Positions 56,455 to 64,000 of a stretch of 64,000 bases of DNA are shown piece by piece. Origin of the DNA: an uncultured Muribaculaceae bacterium. Its GTDB lineage: Bacteria > Bacteroidota > Bacteroidia > Bacteroidales > Muribaculaceae. Each line of letters begins with the position of its first letter. Within the stretch, counting starts at the first letter, position 1. A program made the position numbers and the translations under genes. Where the stretch lies: NCBI GenBank assembly GCA_958436175.1, contig CAUBJF010000001.1, forward strand, positions 186,001-250,000, given 5' to 3'. Below the pieces are notes generated by a model. That model searched no databases and was not told the origin of the DNA. It saw only the letters and a program-made list of their open reading frames with translations.

Positions 56455-57711
56455 TCACCAACCGCCGGAAGCGCCGCCGCCGCCCGTCATACCTCCGCCG
56501 AAGCCGCCGCCTCCAAATCCGCCGCCTCCAAATCCGCTATTATTGCCGCCTCCTGAGATAATCACCGGGGGTACGACAACCATAGGTATCTTATACTGAC
56601 GGCTCTGCGTCCATCCGCAGTTCAGACAATTGTATTCTTTCACTCCCAGCCCTTCACTGGTACTTGTTGCATCGCGAAGAATTCTCGAACGGATGAGACG
56701 CGACGTATATGCATGGCATTTGTCGCACTGACAGTAAGGCGTCCCTTTGGCTACATACTGCTCTATGTCTTTCTCGCCACACTTGGGACACAACCATACA
56801 TCATAGTCTACAGAACCAATCTTTTCCTCAATATCCTGACTGTGCGCAAGATACTCGTTATCATGCACCTCGTCGATTTTTTTCATCTTCGTTCCACAGC
56901 GCGGACATTTATGTGTGCCATTGCGCCAGTTGTAGAGCAGTATCACAAGCGGAAGAGAAGCCACAATCGGGATAAATAGACCCGCGACTGTCATACCAAG
57001 ATATATAGGCTTCATTCCCGAGAGTGCAAGATATTTGTCGCGGTCGCTTTTACTGCGTACGCTGTAGAGCCTGAGAAGCAAAAAAAACAACATTCCTATT
57101 GCCAGGACTATACAGAATACGATATAGTAGTGGAAAGAGTCTCCCTCGCTTCCCTCGCCTCCGCCTAAATCGACGTCTGCCTGCGCTGACAATATCTCTT
57201 CACGGTTCTGCGGATCGAGGAGAATGCCTGATATTGATTCCATCGACTTCATTATCCCTGTATCATAGTCGCCCTTTCTGAAGGAGGGAAACATCTGCTC
57301 CCGAAGGATTCGTGCGCAGACAATATCGGGCAACACACCTTCCAGACCGTAACCGGGACGTATGACGGCTTTACGCATATCCTTGGCAACAAGCACGAGG
57401 AGTCCGTTGTCGAGATCGTTCTTGCCCAGGCCCCATTTAGAAAAAAGGTCGTTAGCGAAAGTATCGATATCGTCTGAATCGATGTCATCGACAACAACCA
57501 GTACAGCTTCAGCACTTGTCGAACGACGGACACGGTTCAGCATTGCATCGAGCTCTGCCACAGTTGCAGCACTGATCACTCCGTCAGGATTGGTAACATA
57601 TCGTGTGCTGTCTTTAAGATGTACATTGGGTATTTTGTCGACTGTATATTGCCCGGCAAAGACGGCCAACGAGCAAATGAGACTCAATAAGAAAGATATA
57701 GTACGTTCCAT
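56455..57711 (-). CDS. TPM-domain membrane protein with zinc ribbons and Gly-rich tail
   Basis: Protein of 418 residues. Signal peptide, TPM domain (about 22-170; ISAATVAELDAMLNRVRR, NDLDNGLLVLVAKDMRKA, RPGYGLEG), then two transmembrane segments, a cysteine-rich region with four CxxC pairs (CPRC, CPKC, CDKC, CLNC) forming zinc ribbons, and a Gly-rich C-terminus ending GGASGGW. TPM proteins include phosphatase-like and photosystem II repair factors; in bacteria function is mostly unknown. It begins 4 bp after dgt, so the two are co-transcribed. Confidence 0.85.
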   Translation of the reverse strand: MERTISFLLSLICSLAVFAGQYTVDKIPNVHLKDSTRYVTNPDGVISAATVAELDAMLNRVRRSTSAEAVLVVVDDIDSDDIDTFANDLFSKWGLGKNDLDNGLLVLVAKDMRKAVIRPGYGLEGVLPDIVCARILREQMFPSFRKGDYDTGIMKSMESISGILLDPQNREEILSAQADVDLGGGEGSEGDSFHYYIVFCIVLAIGMLFFLLLRLYSVRSKSDRDKYLALSGMKPIYLGMTVAGLFIPIVASLPLVILLYNWRNGTHKCPRCGTKMKKIDEVHDNEYLAHSQDIEEKIGSVDYDVWLCPKCGEKDIEQYVAKGTPYCQCDKCHAYTSRLIRSRILRDATSTSEGLGVKEYNCLNCGWTQSRQYKIPMVVVPPVIISGGGNNSGFGGGGFGGGGFGGGMTGGGGASGGW

Positions 57712-57715
57712 ATTG

Positions 57716-59053
57716 TTATACGGCGGGAAGCGACATCCCGTTTAGTTTGCGATATAAGTCGAGAGCATAGACATCAGTCATTGCCGACACATGGTCCAAC
57801 ACAGCCTGGAGTTTGCCAAAGAGCGTCGGCGCTGCGACATCGTACTGTTCCGGAAATTTTGCAAGAAGCAACTTCGAGTAGTTGAGCTCTGGCTGCGTAA
57901 CAGCCTTTACGAGGTGCTCAAGGAGGAAGGTTATTATCCTGTTACCGGCCACTTCCACGTCGACCACTTCCGAGGCACGGTATATTTTTTTCCATGACAA
58001 ACGCGTACATGCCAGATAGCCTTCGCGTTCCAATTCAGCTATACTGCCAAGAAGGGAACCATCAAAACGACCCTCGAGAATGGCATCCTCATTATCAAGA
58101 AAGGTCCTGGCACATTCGGAGACAAGGGCATCGATGACGCACGAACGGAGATAGGCAATCTGCTCGTTGGGGTCTTCTACTTTCTCCAGGACAGTGCGTA
58201 TGCGCGCACGGCGTTCATCCCCGAAAAAGTTCATGAATGCATCCTTTACTTCCGAAGTGGTAAGGATCTTCAGCTTATGAGCGTCCTCGATATCCATCAC
58301 CTCGTAGCATATGTCGTCGGCAGCCTCGACAAGGAAAACGAGCGGATGACGTGCATAGCGCAGCGGTTCGCCGTCCTCCGACATACGGATGATGCCAAGT
58401 TCCTCAGCTACACGGGCGTACCCTTCTCTCTCGCTCGTAAAGAAGCCGAATTTGCCATTTGGGGAAACTGTCGACTCGTAGGGATATTTGACCACGGAAG
58501 CGAGGGTGGAATATGTCATTGCAAAACCGCCTTCCCTTCGGCCCTTGAAACGATGAGTCAGTACGCGGAATGAGTTGGCATTGCCTTCAAAACGAATCAG
58601 GTCGGACCATTCGTCGTCGCTAAGTTTCTCTTTAAGCACACGACCTTCGCCTTCGCTGAAAAATGTAGCTATTGCCCTCTCTCCGGAGTGGCCGAAAGGA
58701 GGGTTCCCGAGGTCATGAGCCAGACAGGCAGCCGCCACGATGTCTCCAAGATGCCTGAAGTGCTCAGTGCCTTCCTCCGTATCCCGGTATCTTTCTTCGA
58801 GGACAGAAGCTATACGGTCGGCAAGCGATTTCCCCACACATGCCACTTCCATGCTGTGGGTCAGTCTATTGTGAACGAATATACTACCTGGCAAAGGGAA
58901 AACCTGAGTCTTATTCTGTAGCCTGCGGAACGGACTCGAGAACACAAGACGGTCGTAATCCCGGCGGAAATCAGTCCGCGTAGGATTCTTCTTTGGATCG
59001 TGGTAATCTTCGAGTCCGAAACGCTTGTCATTGATAAGCGTCGGCCAGTTCAT
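57716..59053 (-). CDS. dgt: Deoxyguanosinetriphosphate triphosphohydrolase
   Basis: HD-domain dGTPase of 445 residues removing triphosphate from dGTP and related dNTPs, affecting dNTP balance and phage resistance in some bacteria. Metal-binding HD motif is AHDLGNPPFGHSGE; RDYDRLVFSSPFRRLQNKTQVFP and NRLTHSMEVA (His) are the other signatures. Start 59053 (MNWPTLINDKRFG) matches family N-termini; ATG at 59071 or 59065 is possible. Candidate -7 box at 59088-59095. Confidence 0.93.
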   Translation of the reverse strand: MNWPTLINDKRFGLEDYHDPKKNPTRTDFRRDYDRLVFSSPFRRLQNKTQVFPLPGSIFVHNRLTHSMEVACVGKSLADRIASVLEERYRDTEEGTEHFRHLGDIVAAACLAHDLGNPPFGHSGERAIATFFSEGEGRVLKEKLSDDEWSDLIRFEGNANSFRVLTHRFKGRREGGFAMTYSTLASVVKYPYESTVSPNGKFGFFTSEREGYARVAEELGIIRMSEDGEPLRYARHPLVFLVEAADDICYEVMDIEDAHKLKILTTSEVKDAFMNFFGDERRARIRTVLEKVEDPNEQIAYLRSCVIDALVSECARTFLDNEDAILEGRFDGSLLGSIAELEREGYLACTRLSWKKIYRASEVVDVEVAGNRIITFLLEHLVKAVTQPELNYSKLLLAKFPEQYDVAAPTLFGKLQAVLDHVSAMTDVYALDLYRKLNGMSLPAV

Positions 59054-59087
59054 CCTTCTTGTCATCGTCATATTTCTTTCTATAGCC

Positions 59088-59095
59088 CAAAATTA
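59088..59095 (-). promoter_or_regulatory. Candidate -7 box for dgt
   Basis: TAATTTTG on the minus strand matches TAnnTTTG, with transcription from about 59081; no clear TTTG -33 element. Confidence 0.4.
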
Positions 59096-59157
59096 GCAAA
59101 AAAATACGGAACTCCATGATTTTGATTCTATATTGACAGACTGTAGGCATAAAAACC

Positions 59158-59191
59158 AAGCGAGAAGATGTTTCACAACGTCTTCTCGCTT
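59158..59191 (-). terminator. Strong hairpin in divergent intergenic region
   Basis: AAGCGAGAAGATG at 59158-59170 pairs with the complement at 59179-59191 (13 pairs, one G-T). On the minus strand it is followed by GGTTTTTATG, so it reads as a minus-strand terminator, although no gene precedes it on that strand. Confidence 0.65.
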
Positions 59192-59296
59192 AGATAAACC
59201 AATCATTATCACATTTCTTGCAATGGGAAAGTATTTTTACCATTTGATTATATAACACTACCTGCAGCAGAAGAGTTCACTCACCCGACAAAAAAA

Positions 59297-59329
59297 GTTG
59301 CATTACACACAAAAAAATTACTTACTTTG
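59297..59329 (+). promoter_or_regulatory. Weak promoter of the GH127 gene
   Basis: GTTG at 59297-59300, 21-bp spacer and TTACTTTG at 59322-59329; both elements deviate by one base from consensus. Confidence 0.4.
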
Positions 59330-59371
59330 CATCGGGAAAAATACCTAACGAAAAGCTAACACTTAAACCAA

Positions 59372-61786
59372 ATGAGACGAACCTTAAGCACATTACTTGC
59401 AACTATCCTCGCTTTCAGCGGATTATCGGCGAAGACATCCGAGGCGGAAGCGCATGGCTATCCCATCAATCCCGTGCCTTTCACTTCCGTAAAAGTAACC
59501 GATAATTTCTGGGGACAGCGACTCAAAGCATCACGAGAAGTCACCATACCCTTGGCTTTCAGCAAATGCGAGGAGACAGGACGCTACGACAATTTCGTAC
59601 GTGCGGCACATCCATGCGACACATTCAAGGTCGAGGGTTTCTCCTTCGACGACACCGATGTCTACAAGACAATCGAGGGTGCAAGCTACCTCATGCAGAC
59701 ATATCCGGACACAAAGCTCGACAAGTATATCGACAGCGTGCTCGTTATCGTGGCTGCAGCCCAGGAACCTGACGGCTATCTCTACACCAGCCGAACAATG
59801 AACCCCAAGCATCCCCACGCATGGGCCGGCAGCAAGCGCTGGGAGGCCGTCGAGGACCTTTCGCACGAATTCTACAACCTCGGTCACATGGTCGAAGGAG
59901 CCATAGCCCACTATCAGGCTACCGGCAAACGCAACTTTCTCGACATAGCTATCAGATATGCCGACTGCGTATGCCGCGAAATCGGCGACGGGCCTGACCA
60001 GCTCGTCCGCGTCCCAGGCCACCAGATCGCAGAAATGGCGCTTGCAAGACTTTATCTTGTCACCGGCGACAAGAAATATCTCGACCAGGCCAAGTTCTTC
60101 CTCGACAAACGCGGCTACACCTCGCGTACCGACGAGTACAGCCAGGCTCACAAACCCGTTATCGAGCAGGATGAAGCCGTGGGGCATGCCGTACGCGCCG
60201 CATACATGTATGCCGGCATGGCAGACGTAGCCGCACTGACAGGAGACTCTTCGTATATCAATGCCATCGACAGAATCTGGGACAATATTGTAAACAAAAA
60301 ACTATATATAACCGGCGGTATCGGTGCGACAAGCGCCGGCGAAGCTTTCGGCAAGAACTACGAGCTCCCCAACATGTCGGCCTATTGCGAGACATGTGCC
60401 GCAATCGGGAATGTCTACGTCAATCATCGGCTGTTCCTCCTTCATGGCGATGGCAAATACTATGATGTTCTCGAACGCACCCTCTATAACGGCCTTATCT
60501 CCGGCGTAAGCCTCGACGGTGGCGGCTTCTTCTATCCCAATCCCCTCGAGAGCATGGGTCAGCACCAGCGTCAGCCCTGGTTCGGATGCGCCTGCTGCCC
60601 CTCGAACATATGCCGCTTCATCCCCTCGATTCCGGGATATGTCTATGCAGTCCGCGGCGACGACGTATATGTCAATCTTTTCATGTCCAACAGTGCCAAG
60701 CTCGAGGTCAAAGGCAAGGTGCTCGAACTCACACAGAGCACCGGCTATCCCTGGAACGGGAATATCGACATCACTGTCGACAAAAACAAGGCAGGCAACT
60801 TCGCTATGAAGATTCGTATTCCCGAATGGGTTCGCAGCCAGTCGCCCATCCCCGGCGACCTCTATTATTACACAGACGGCAAGCGCCTCGGCTACACTGT
60901 CGAAGTCAACGGCAAACCGGTAGAAGGCAAAATCGAAAAAGGCTATTTCACAATCGAACGTCCATGGAAGAAAGGCGACAAAGTATCTGTTCATTTCGAT
61001 ATGGAAGCACGTACTGTCAAAGCAAATAACAAAGTAGAGGCCGACCGTGGCCGAGTCGCCGTCGAAAGAGGTCCTGTCGTCTACTGTGCCGAGTGGCCCG
61101 ACAATGATTTCGATGTACTAAGCGTTATCATGAACCGTGAGCCTAAGTTCACCGTCACGAACAATCCCGACCTACTTTATGGAATCACGACATTGAGCAC
61201 CGATGCCCAGACCCTTGGCTACGACGACAGCGGTCGAGTCATCGCCAAGGATGTGAAACTCACGCTGATCCCCTACTATGCATGGGCACATCGCGGGCCA
61301 GGGGCAATGGCAGTATGGCTGCCGCAGGAGCTCTCAGCATCCAGCCCGAGTATGCCGGCCACGCTCGCTTCCAAGAGCAAGATAGATGCATCGCAAATGG
61401 CCAAGTCTATTACGGCCATCAACGACCGCCTTGTTCCCAAGGATGAAAACGACCGCTCTGTACCTTACTATAACTGGTGGCCCAAACAGGGGACGACCGA
61501 ATGGATAGAGTATCAGCTGCCCCAGCGACAGAACGTCAGAAGCGCGACTGTCTATTGGTTCGACGACGCACCATGGGGCGGCTGCCGCGTTCCCAAGGCA
61601 TGGCGAATCCTCTATAAAGATGACGAGGGAAAATGGTGCCCTGTCAACGGAGCCGACAAATACAGAACCACAAAAGGCACTCCCAACACCGTCAACTTCG
61701 ACCCTGTCGACACTACGGCCCTACGCCTCGAAGTCGACCTGCCCGACGGCAACTCGGCCGGTCTCTTCGAATGGGAAGTCAAGTAG
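59372..61786 (+). CDS. GH127 beta-L-arabinofuranosidase
   Basis: Family 127 enzyme of 804 residues with an (alpha/alpha)6 barrel. The zinc-binding and catalytic set of the family is visible: Glu340 and Cys342 in YCETCA, Cys408 and Cys409 in GCACCPSN, where the cysteine equivalent to Cys408 is the nucleophile. A signal peptide (LLATILAFSGLSAKT) directs it to the periplasm. Extra C-terminal beta-domains include a discoidin-like region near the end. Natural targets are arabinose-bearing plant glycans such as extensin or arabinan; here no arabinan locus surrounds it. Confidence 0.92.
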   Translation: MRRTLSTLLATILAFSGLSAKTSEAEAHGYPINPVPFTSVKVTDNFWGQRLKASREVTIPLAFSKCEETGRYDNFVRAAHPCDTFKVEGFSFDDTDVYKTIEGASYLMQTYPDTKLDKYIDSVLVIVAAAQEPDGYLYTSRTMNPKHPHAWAGSKRWEAVEDLSHEFYNLGHMVEGAIAHYQATGKRNFLDIAIRYADCVCREIGDGPDQLVRVPGHQIAEMALARLYLVTGDKKYLDQAKFFLDKRGYTSRTDEYSQAHKPVIEQDEAVGHAVRAAYMYAGMADVAALTGDSSYINAIDRIWDNIVNKKLYITGGIGATSAGEAFGKNYELPNMSAYCETCAAIGNVYVNHRLFLLHGDGKYYDVLERTLYNGLISGVSLDGGGFFYPNPLESMGQHQRQPWFGCACCPSNICRFIPSIPGYVYAVRGDDVYVNLFMSNSAKLEVKGKVLELTQSTGYPWNGNIDITVDKNKAGNFAMKIRIPEWVRSQSPIPGDLYYYTDGKRLGYTVEVNGKPVEGKIEKGYFTIERPWKKGDKVSVHFDMEARTVKANNKVEADRGRVAVERGPVVYCAEWPDNDFDVLSVIMNREPKFTVTNNPDLLYGITTLSTDAQTLGYDDSGRVIAKDVKLTLIPYYAWAHRGPGAMAVWLPQELSASSPSMPATLASKSKIDASQMAKSITAINDRLVPKDENDRSVPYYNWWPKQGTTEWIEYQLPQRQNVRSATVYWFDDAPWGGCRVPKAWRILYKDDEGKWCPVNGADKYRTTKGTPNTVNFDPVDTTALRLEVDLPDGNSAGLFEWEVK

Positions 61787-61809
61787 CATTACCATATTAT
61801 CACAAGGAA

Positions 61810-61840
61810 GGCCCGCGTCAGCAGCGACACGGGTCTTTTT
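61810..61840 (+). terminator. Intrinsic terminator after GH127
   Basis: GGCCCGCGTC at 61810-61819 pairs with GACACGGGTC at 61826-61835 (one mismatch, one G-T), followed by TTTTT. Confidence 0.7.
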
Positions 61841-61841
61841 C

Positions 61842-61872
61842 TTTCATTTCATGTAAAAATTGACTATATTTG
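61842..61872 (+). promoter_or_regulatory. Promoter of the NfnA-like gene
   Basis: TTTC at 61842-61845, 19-bp spacer and TATATTTG at 61865-61872. Transcription from about 61879 excludes an upstream in-frame start at 61870 and supports ATG 61894. Confidence 0.55.
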
Positions 61873-61893
61873 CGCCAATATACTGACAAGCGC

Positions 61894-62673
61894 ATGTACA
61901 ATATCATTGAAAAATCATATTTCTCGGAGAAGGTAGTCAAGCTAATCGTAAAAGCTCCCGAGATCGCCAAAGCCCGCAAAGCCGGACACTTCGTCATCGT
62001 TCGCTGCGGTGCCGGGGGCGAAAGAATACCCCTGACCATCGCCGATGCCGATACCGCCGCAGGTACAGTCACTCTCGTAGTCCAGGCTGTCGGCGAATCG
62101 ACCAGGAAAATATGCGCACTGGAAGTCGGCGACAGCCTGACGGATGTTGTCGGTCCTCTCGGACGAGCCACCGACATAGCTCTTCGCGACGGTACAGTCG
62201 TATGCTGTGGCGGAGGTGTAGGCGTAGCACCTCTCTTACCAATCATCAAGGCTATGAAAGAAGCCGGTAACCGCGTTGTCAGCGTCCTTGCCGCAAGGAA
62301 CAAGGACCTGATTATTCTCGAAGACGAGGTACGACGCTACTCTGACGATGTCATCATCATGACCGACGACGGCAGTGCCGGTACAAAGGGGTTGGCAACC
62401 GATGGTGTGGAAAGCGTCATAAAACGCGAAAAAGTGGCCGAAGTCGTCACTATCGGGCCCGCTATTATGATGAAATTCGTGTCATTGCTCACCAAGAAAT
62501 ACAATGTACCTACGGTAGCCTCTCTCAATACTATCATGGTCGACGGTACGGGGATGTGTGGAGCATGCCGCGTGAACGTAGGGGGCAAGATGCGTTTTGT
62601 ATGTGTCGACGGTCCCGAGTTCGATGCCCATCAGGTAGACTTCGACGAAATGATTATGAGGATGAAAGCCTGA
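61894..62673 (+). CDS. Sulfide/dihydroorotate dehydrogenase-like FAD/NAD-binding subunit (NfnA/SudB-like)
   Basis: Flavoprotein of 259 residues with a ferredoxin-reductase fold: FAD-binding region near the start (VIVRCGAGGERIPLTIAD), NAD-binding GGGVGVAPLLP near residue 110, and the C-terminal [2Fe-2S] motif GMCGACRVNVGGKMRFVC with the DGPEFDAHQVDF tail typical of NfnA. Paired with an NfnB-like gene 24 bp downstream. The complex would exchange electrons between NADH, NADPH and ferredoxin; a simple glutamate synthase small-subunit role is the alternative. Confidence 0.85.
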   Translation: MYNIIEKSYFSEKVVKLIVKAPEIAKARKAGHFVIVRCGAGGERIPLTIADADTAAGTVTLVVQAVGESTRKICALEVGDSLTDVVGPLGRATDIALRDGTVVCCGGGVGVAPLLPIIKAMKEAGNRVVSVLAARNKDLIILEDEVRRYSDDVIIMTDDGSAGTKGLATDGVESVIKREKVAEVVTIGPAIMMKFVSLLTKKYNVPTVASLNTIMVDGTGMCGACRVNVGGKMRFVCVDGPEFDAHQVDFDEMIMRMKA

Positions 62674-62697
62674 GGCTTCTTTAGCATCAAATATAAT

Positions 62698-64000
62698 ATG
62701 TCAGAACAACATAACGGGCGGGATGCCTCCTGGCGCGAGGATCTCCGCAAGGCCATGTCGGCCAAAGAACGTACTGCGATACCGCGCACTGTCATGGCGC
62801 ACCTTGACGCTGCCTACCGAGTGACATGCAACGAAGAAGTCAACCAGGGCCTCAGCACCGAGCAGGCTGTATTAGAGGCTACGCGCTGCCTCGACTGCCC
62901 TTCCCCTACATGTGTCGAAGGTTGCCCCGTAGGCATCGATATCCCTGGCTTCATAAAGAATATCCAGCGAGGCGAGACGGGCGAGGCTGCCGCAGTCCTC
63001 AAACGCACCAGCGCCCTTCCGGCAGTTTGCGGACGTGTATGCCCCCAGGAGAAACAATGCGAGAGCCGTTGCATCTATAACAAGATGAAGAAAGAGCCCG
63101 TCGCAATCGGCTATCTCGAGCGCTTTGCCGCCGATGCTGAAATAGCGGCGCACTCCGGCGACCCCGTTGTCCCTGAATCAGTAGAAGGGAGGACACGCAT
63201 CGCAGTCGCCGGTTCCGGCCCGTCGGGACTATCCTTCGCAGGCGAGATGAGCCGCCGTGGCTACGCCGTTCACGTTTTTGAAGCATTGCACGAAATTGGA
63301 GGCGTTCTAAAATACGGCATCCCGGAATTCCGACTTCCAAACAGCATCGTCGATGCCGAACTCGACAATCTCCGCCGCAAAGGAGTCGTATTCCATACTG
63401 ACACTGTCATAGGCAAGACATTGAGCTACGACGACCTGCTCGGCATGGGCTTCAAAGGCATATTCGTCGCCTCAGGTGCCGGCCTTCCACGTTTCATGAA
63501 CATACCCGGCGAAAACTATATAGGAGTAATGTCCAGCAACGAGTACCTGACCCGTATCAATCTCATGGGGGCAGGCAAGCCGGGCCATGACACGCCAGTT
63601 CTTCGCGGTCGCCGCGTCGCTGTCATCGGGGGGGGCAACACAGCCATGGACAGCGTTCGCACTGCACGCCGTATGGGTGCCGAACGTGCCATGATAGTCT
63701 ATCGGCGCAGCGAGGCTGAGATGCCGGCACGGCGCGAAGAAGTGCTCCATGCCAAAGAAGAAGGAGTGGAATTCATGACACTCAGCAACCCGGTCGAATA
63801 TCTTGCTGACGAACTTGGTCACGTGCGCGCAATGCGCGTACAACGCATGGAGCTCGGAGAAGCCGATGCATCTGGCCGTCGCAGCCCGGTGCCGATTCCT
63901 GGCATGATTGACGAAATTGAAGTCGACGAGGTAATCGTCAGTGTAGGCGTATCGCCCAACCCTCTGATCCCACAGAATATACCAGGGCTCAACGTAACTC
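62698..64000 (+). CDS. NADPH-dependent oxidoreductase subunit, NfnB / glutamate synthase small-chain-like (partial)
   Basis: Frame runs from ATG 62698 to the window edge without a stop, 434 codons, so the C-terminus is missing. The N-terminal region carries cysteine sets for two [4Fe-4S] clusters (CLDCPSPTCVEGCPV and CGRVCPQEKQCESRC). An FAD motif (GSGPSGLSFAGEM) and a second nucleotide-binding GGGNTAMDS follow, and RRMGAERAMIVYRRSEAEMPAR carries the NADPH-type basic residues. It pairs with the upstream NfnA-like subunit as in electron-bifurcating transhydrogenases. Confidence 0.88.
   Translation, partial: MSEQHNGRDASWREDLRKAMSAKERTAIPRTVMAHLDAAYRVTCNEEVNQGLSTEQAVLEATRCLDCPSPTCVEGCPVGIDIPGFIKNIQRGETGEAAAVLKRTSALPAVCGRVCPQEKQCESRCIYNKMKKEPVAIGYLERFAADAEIAAHSGDPVVPESVEGRTRIAVAGSGPSGLSFAGEMSRRGYAVHVFEALHEIGGVLKYGIPEFRLPNSIVDAELDNLRRKGVVFHTDTVIGKTLSYDDLLGMGFKGIFVASGAGLPRFMNIPGENYIGVMSSNEYLTRINLMGAGKPGHDTPVLRGRRVAVIGGGNTAMDSVRTARRMGAERAMIVYRRSEAEMPARREEVLHAKEEGVEFMTLSNPVEYLADELGHVRAMRVQRMELGEADASGRRSPVPIPGMIDEIEVDEVIVSVGVSPNPLIPQNIPGLNVT

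Noticed and set aside
56455..56560. GC-rich tandem repeat suggesting a satellite
   Set aside because: It is simply the codons for the Gly-rich C-terminus of the TPM-domain protein.

Overview
The window looks like chromosomal DNA from a gut-type member of the Bacteroidales, possibly a Muribaculaceae-like lineage (the family is inferred; no phylogenetic marker was compared). Evidence for this is a SusC/SusD polysaccharide utilisation locus, many secreted or lipid-anchored glycosidases, promoters of the Bacteroidetes form TTTG-N20-TAnnTTTG with little Shine-Dalgarno signal, and gene blocks typical of the order (dut-TPR-DUF4292-EnvC-like, trxA, ftsE). Composition appears even throughout, and I see no transposase, integrase, phage gene, CRISPR array, rRNA or tRNA.

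Layout. (1) 1-5.8 kb: plus-strand glycosidases GH92, GH43 and GH31. (2) 5.8-25 kb, minus strand: a beta-mannan locus reading AraC regulator, acetylesterase, GH5 mannanase, SusC, SusD, two surface glycan-binding lipoproteins, two GH26 mannanases, GH130 mannosylglucose phosphorylase, GPH sugar transporter and cellobiose/mannobiose 2-epimerase. A divergent GH36 alpha-galactosidase (25.1-27.4 kb) completes a galactomannan/glucomannan set. (3) 27.7-30 kb: a glycosyltransferase and a UDP-galactopyranose-mutase-like flavoprotein. (4) 30-35.4 kb: trxA, ftsE, an SGNH hydrolase, a DUF4465 protein under a cobalamin riboswitch, a hemerythrin-LuxR fusion regulator, a 56-aa protein and engB. (5) 35.6-42.5 kb: a GH2 enzyme, then a galactose operon galK-galE-galM-nucleotidyltransferase with no galT. 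(6) 42.7-46.2 kb: ndk, an M23/LysM peptidase, DUF3737 and a PatB-type C-S lyase. (7) 46.2-59 kb: a GxGYxYP protein, metG, asparaginase, a small secreted protein, dut-TPR-DUF4292-EnvC-like, a TPM-domain protein and dgt. (8) 59-64 kb: a GH127 arabinofuranosidase and an NfnA/NfnB-like pair, the second cut by the window edge.

How the genes fit together. Surface GH26 and binding lipoproteins would cut and hold mannan; SusC/D import oligosaccharides; GH36 and the esterase remove galactose and acetyl groups; GH26/GH5 release mannobiose; the transporter takes it into the cytoplasm; the epimerase makes mannosylglucose; and GH130 phosphorolyses it. The AraC protein is the likely regulator, and a shared sequence motif lies upstream of GH5 and between araC and GH36. 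Galactose released by GH36 and possibly GH2 could feed the galK operon.

The least explained items are the riboswitch-controlled DUF4465 gene with no B12 transporter beside it, a promoter-plus-terminator unit just upstream of that riboswitch that could encode a short RNA, the hemerythrin-LuxR fusion, and the galT-less galactose operon. All functional calls rest on motif reading without database searches.
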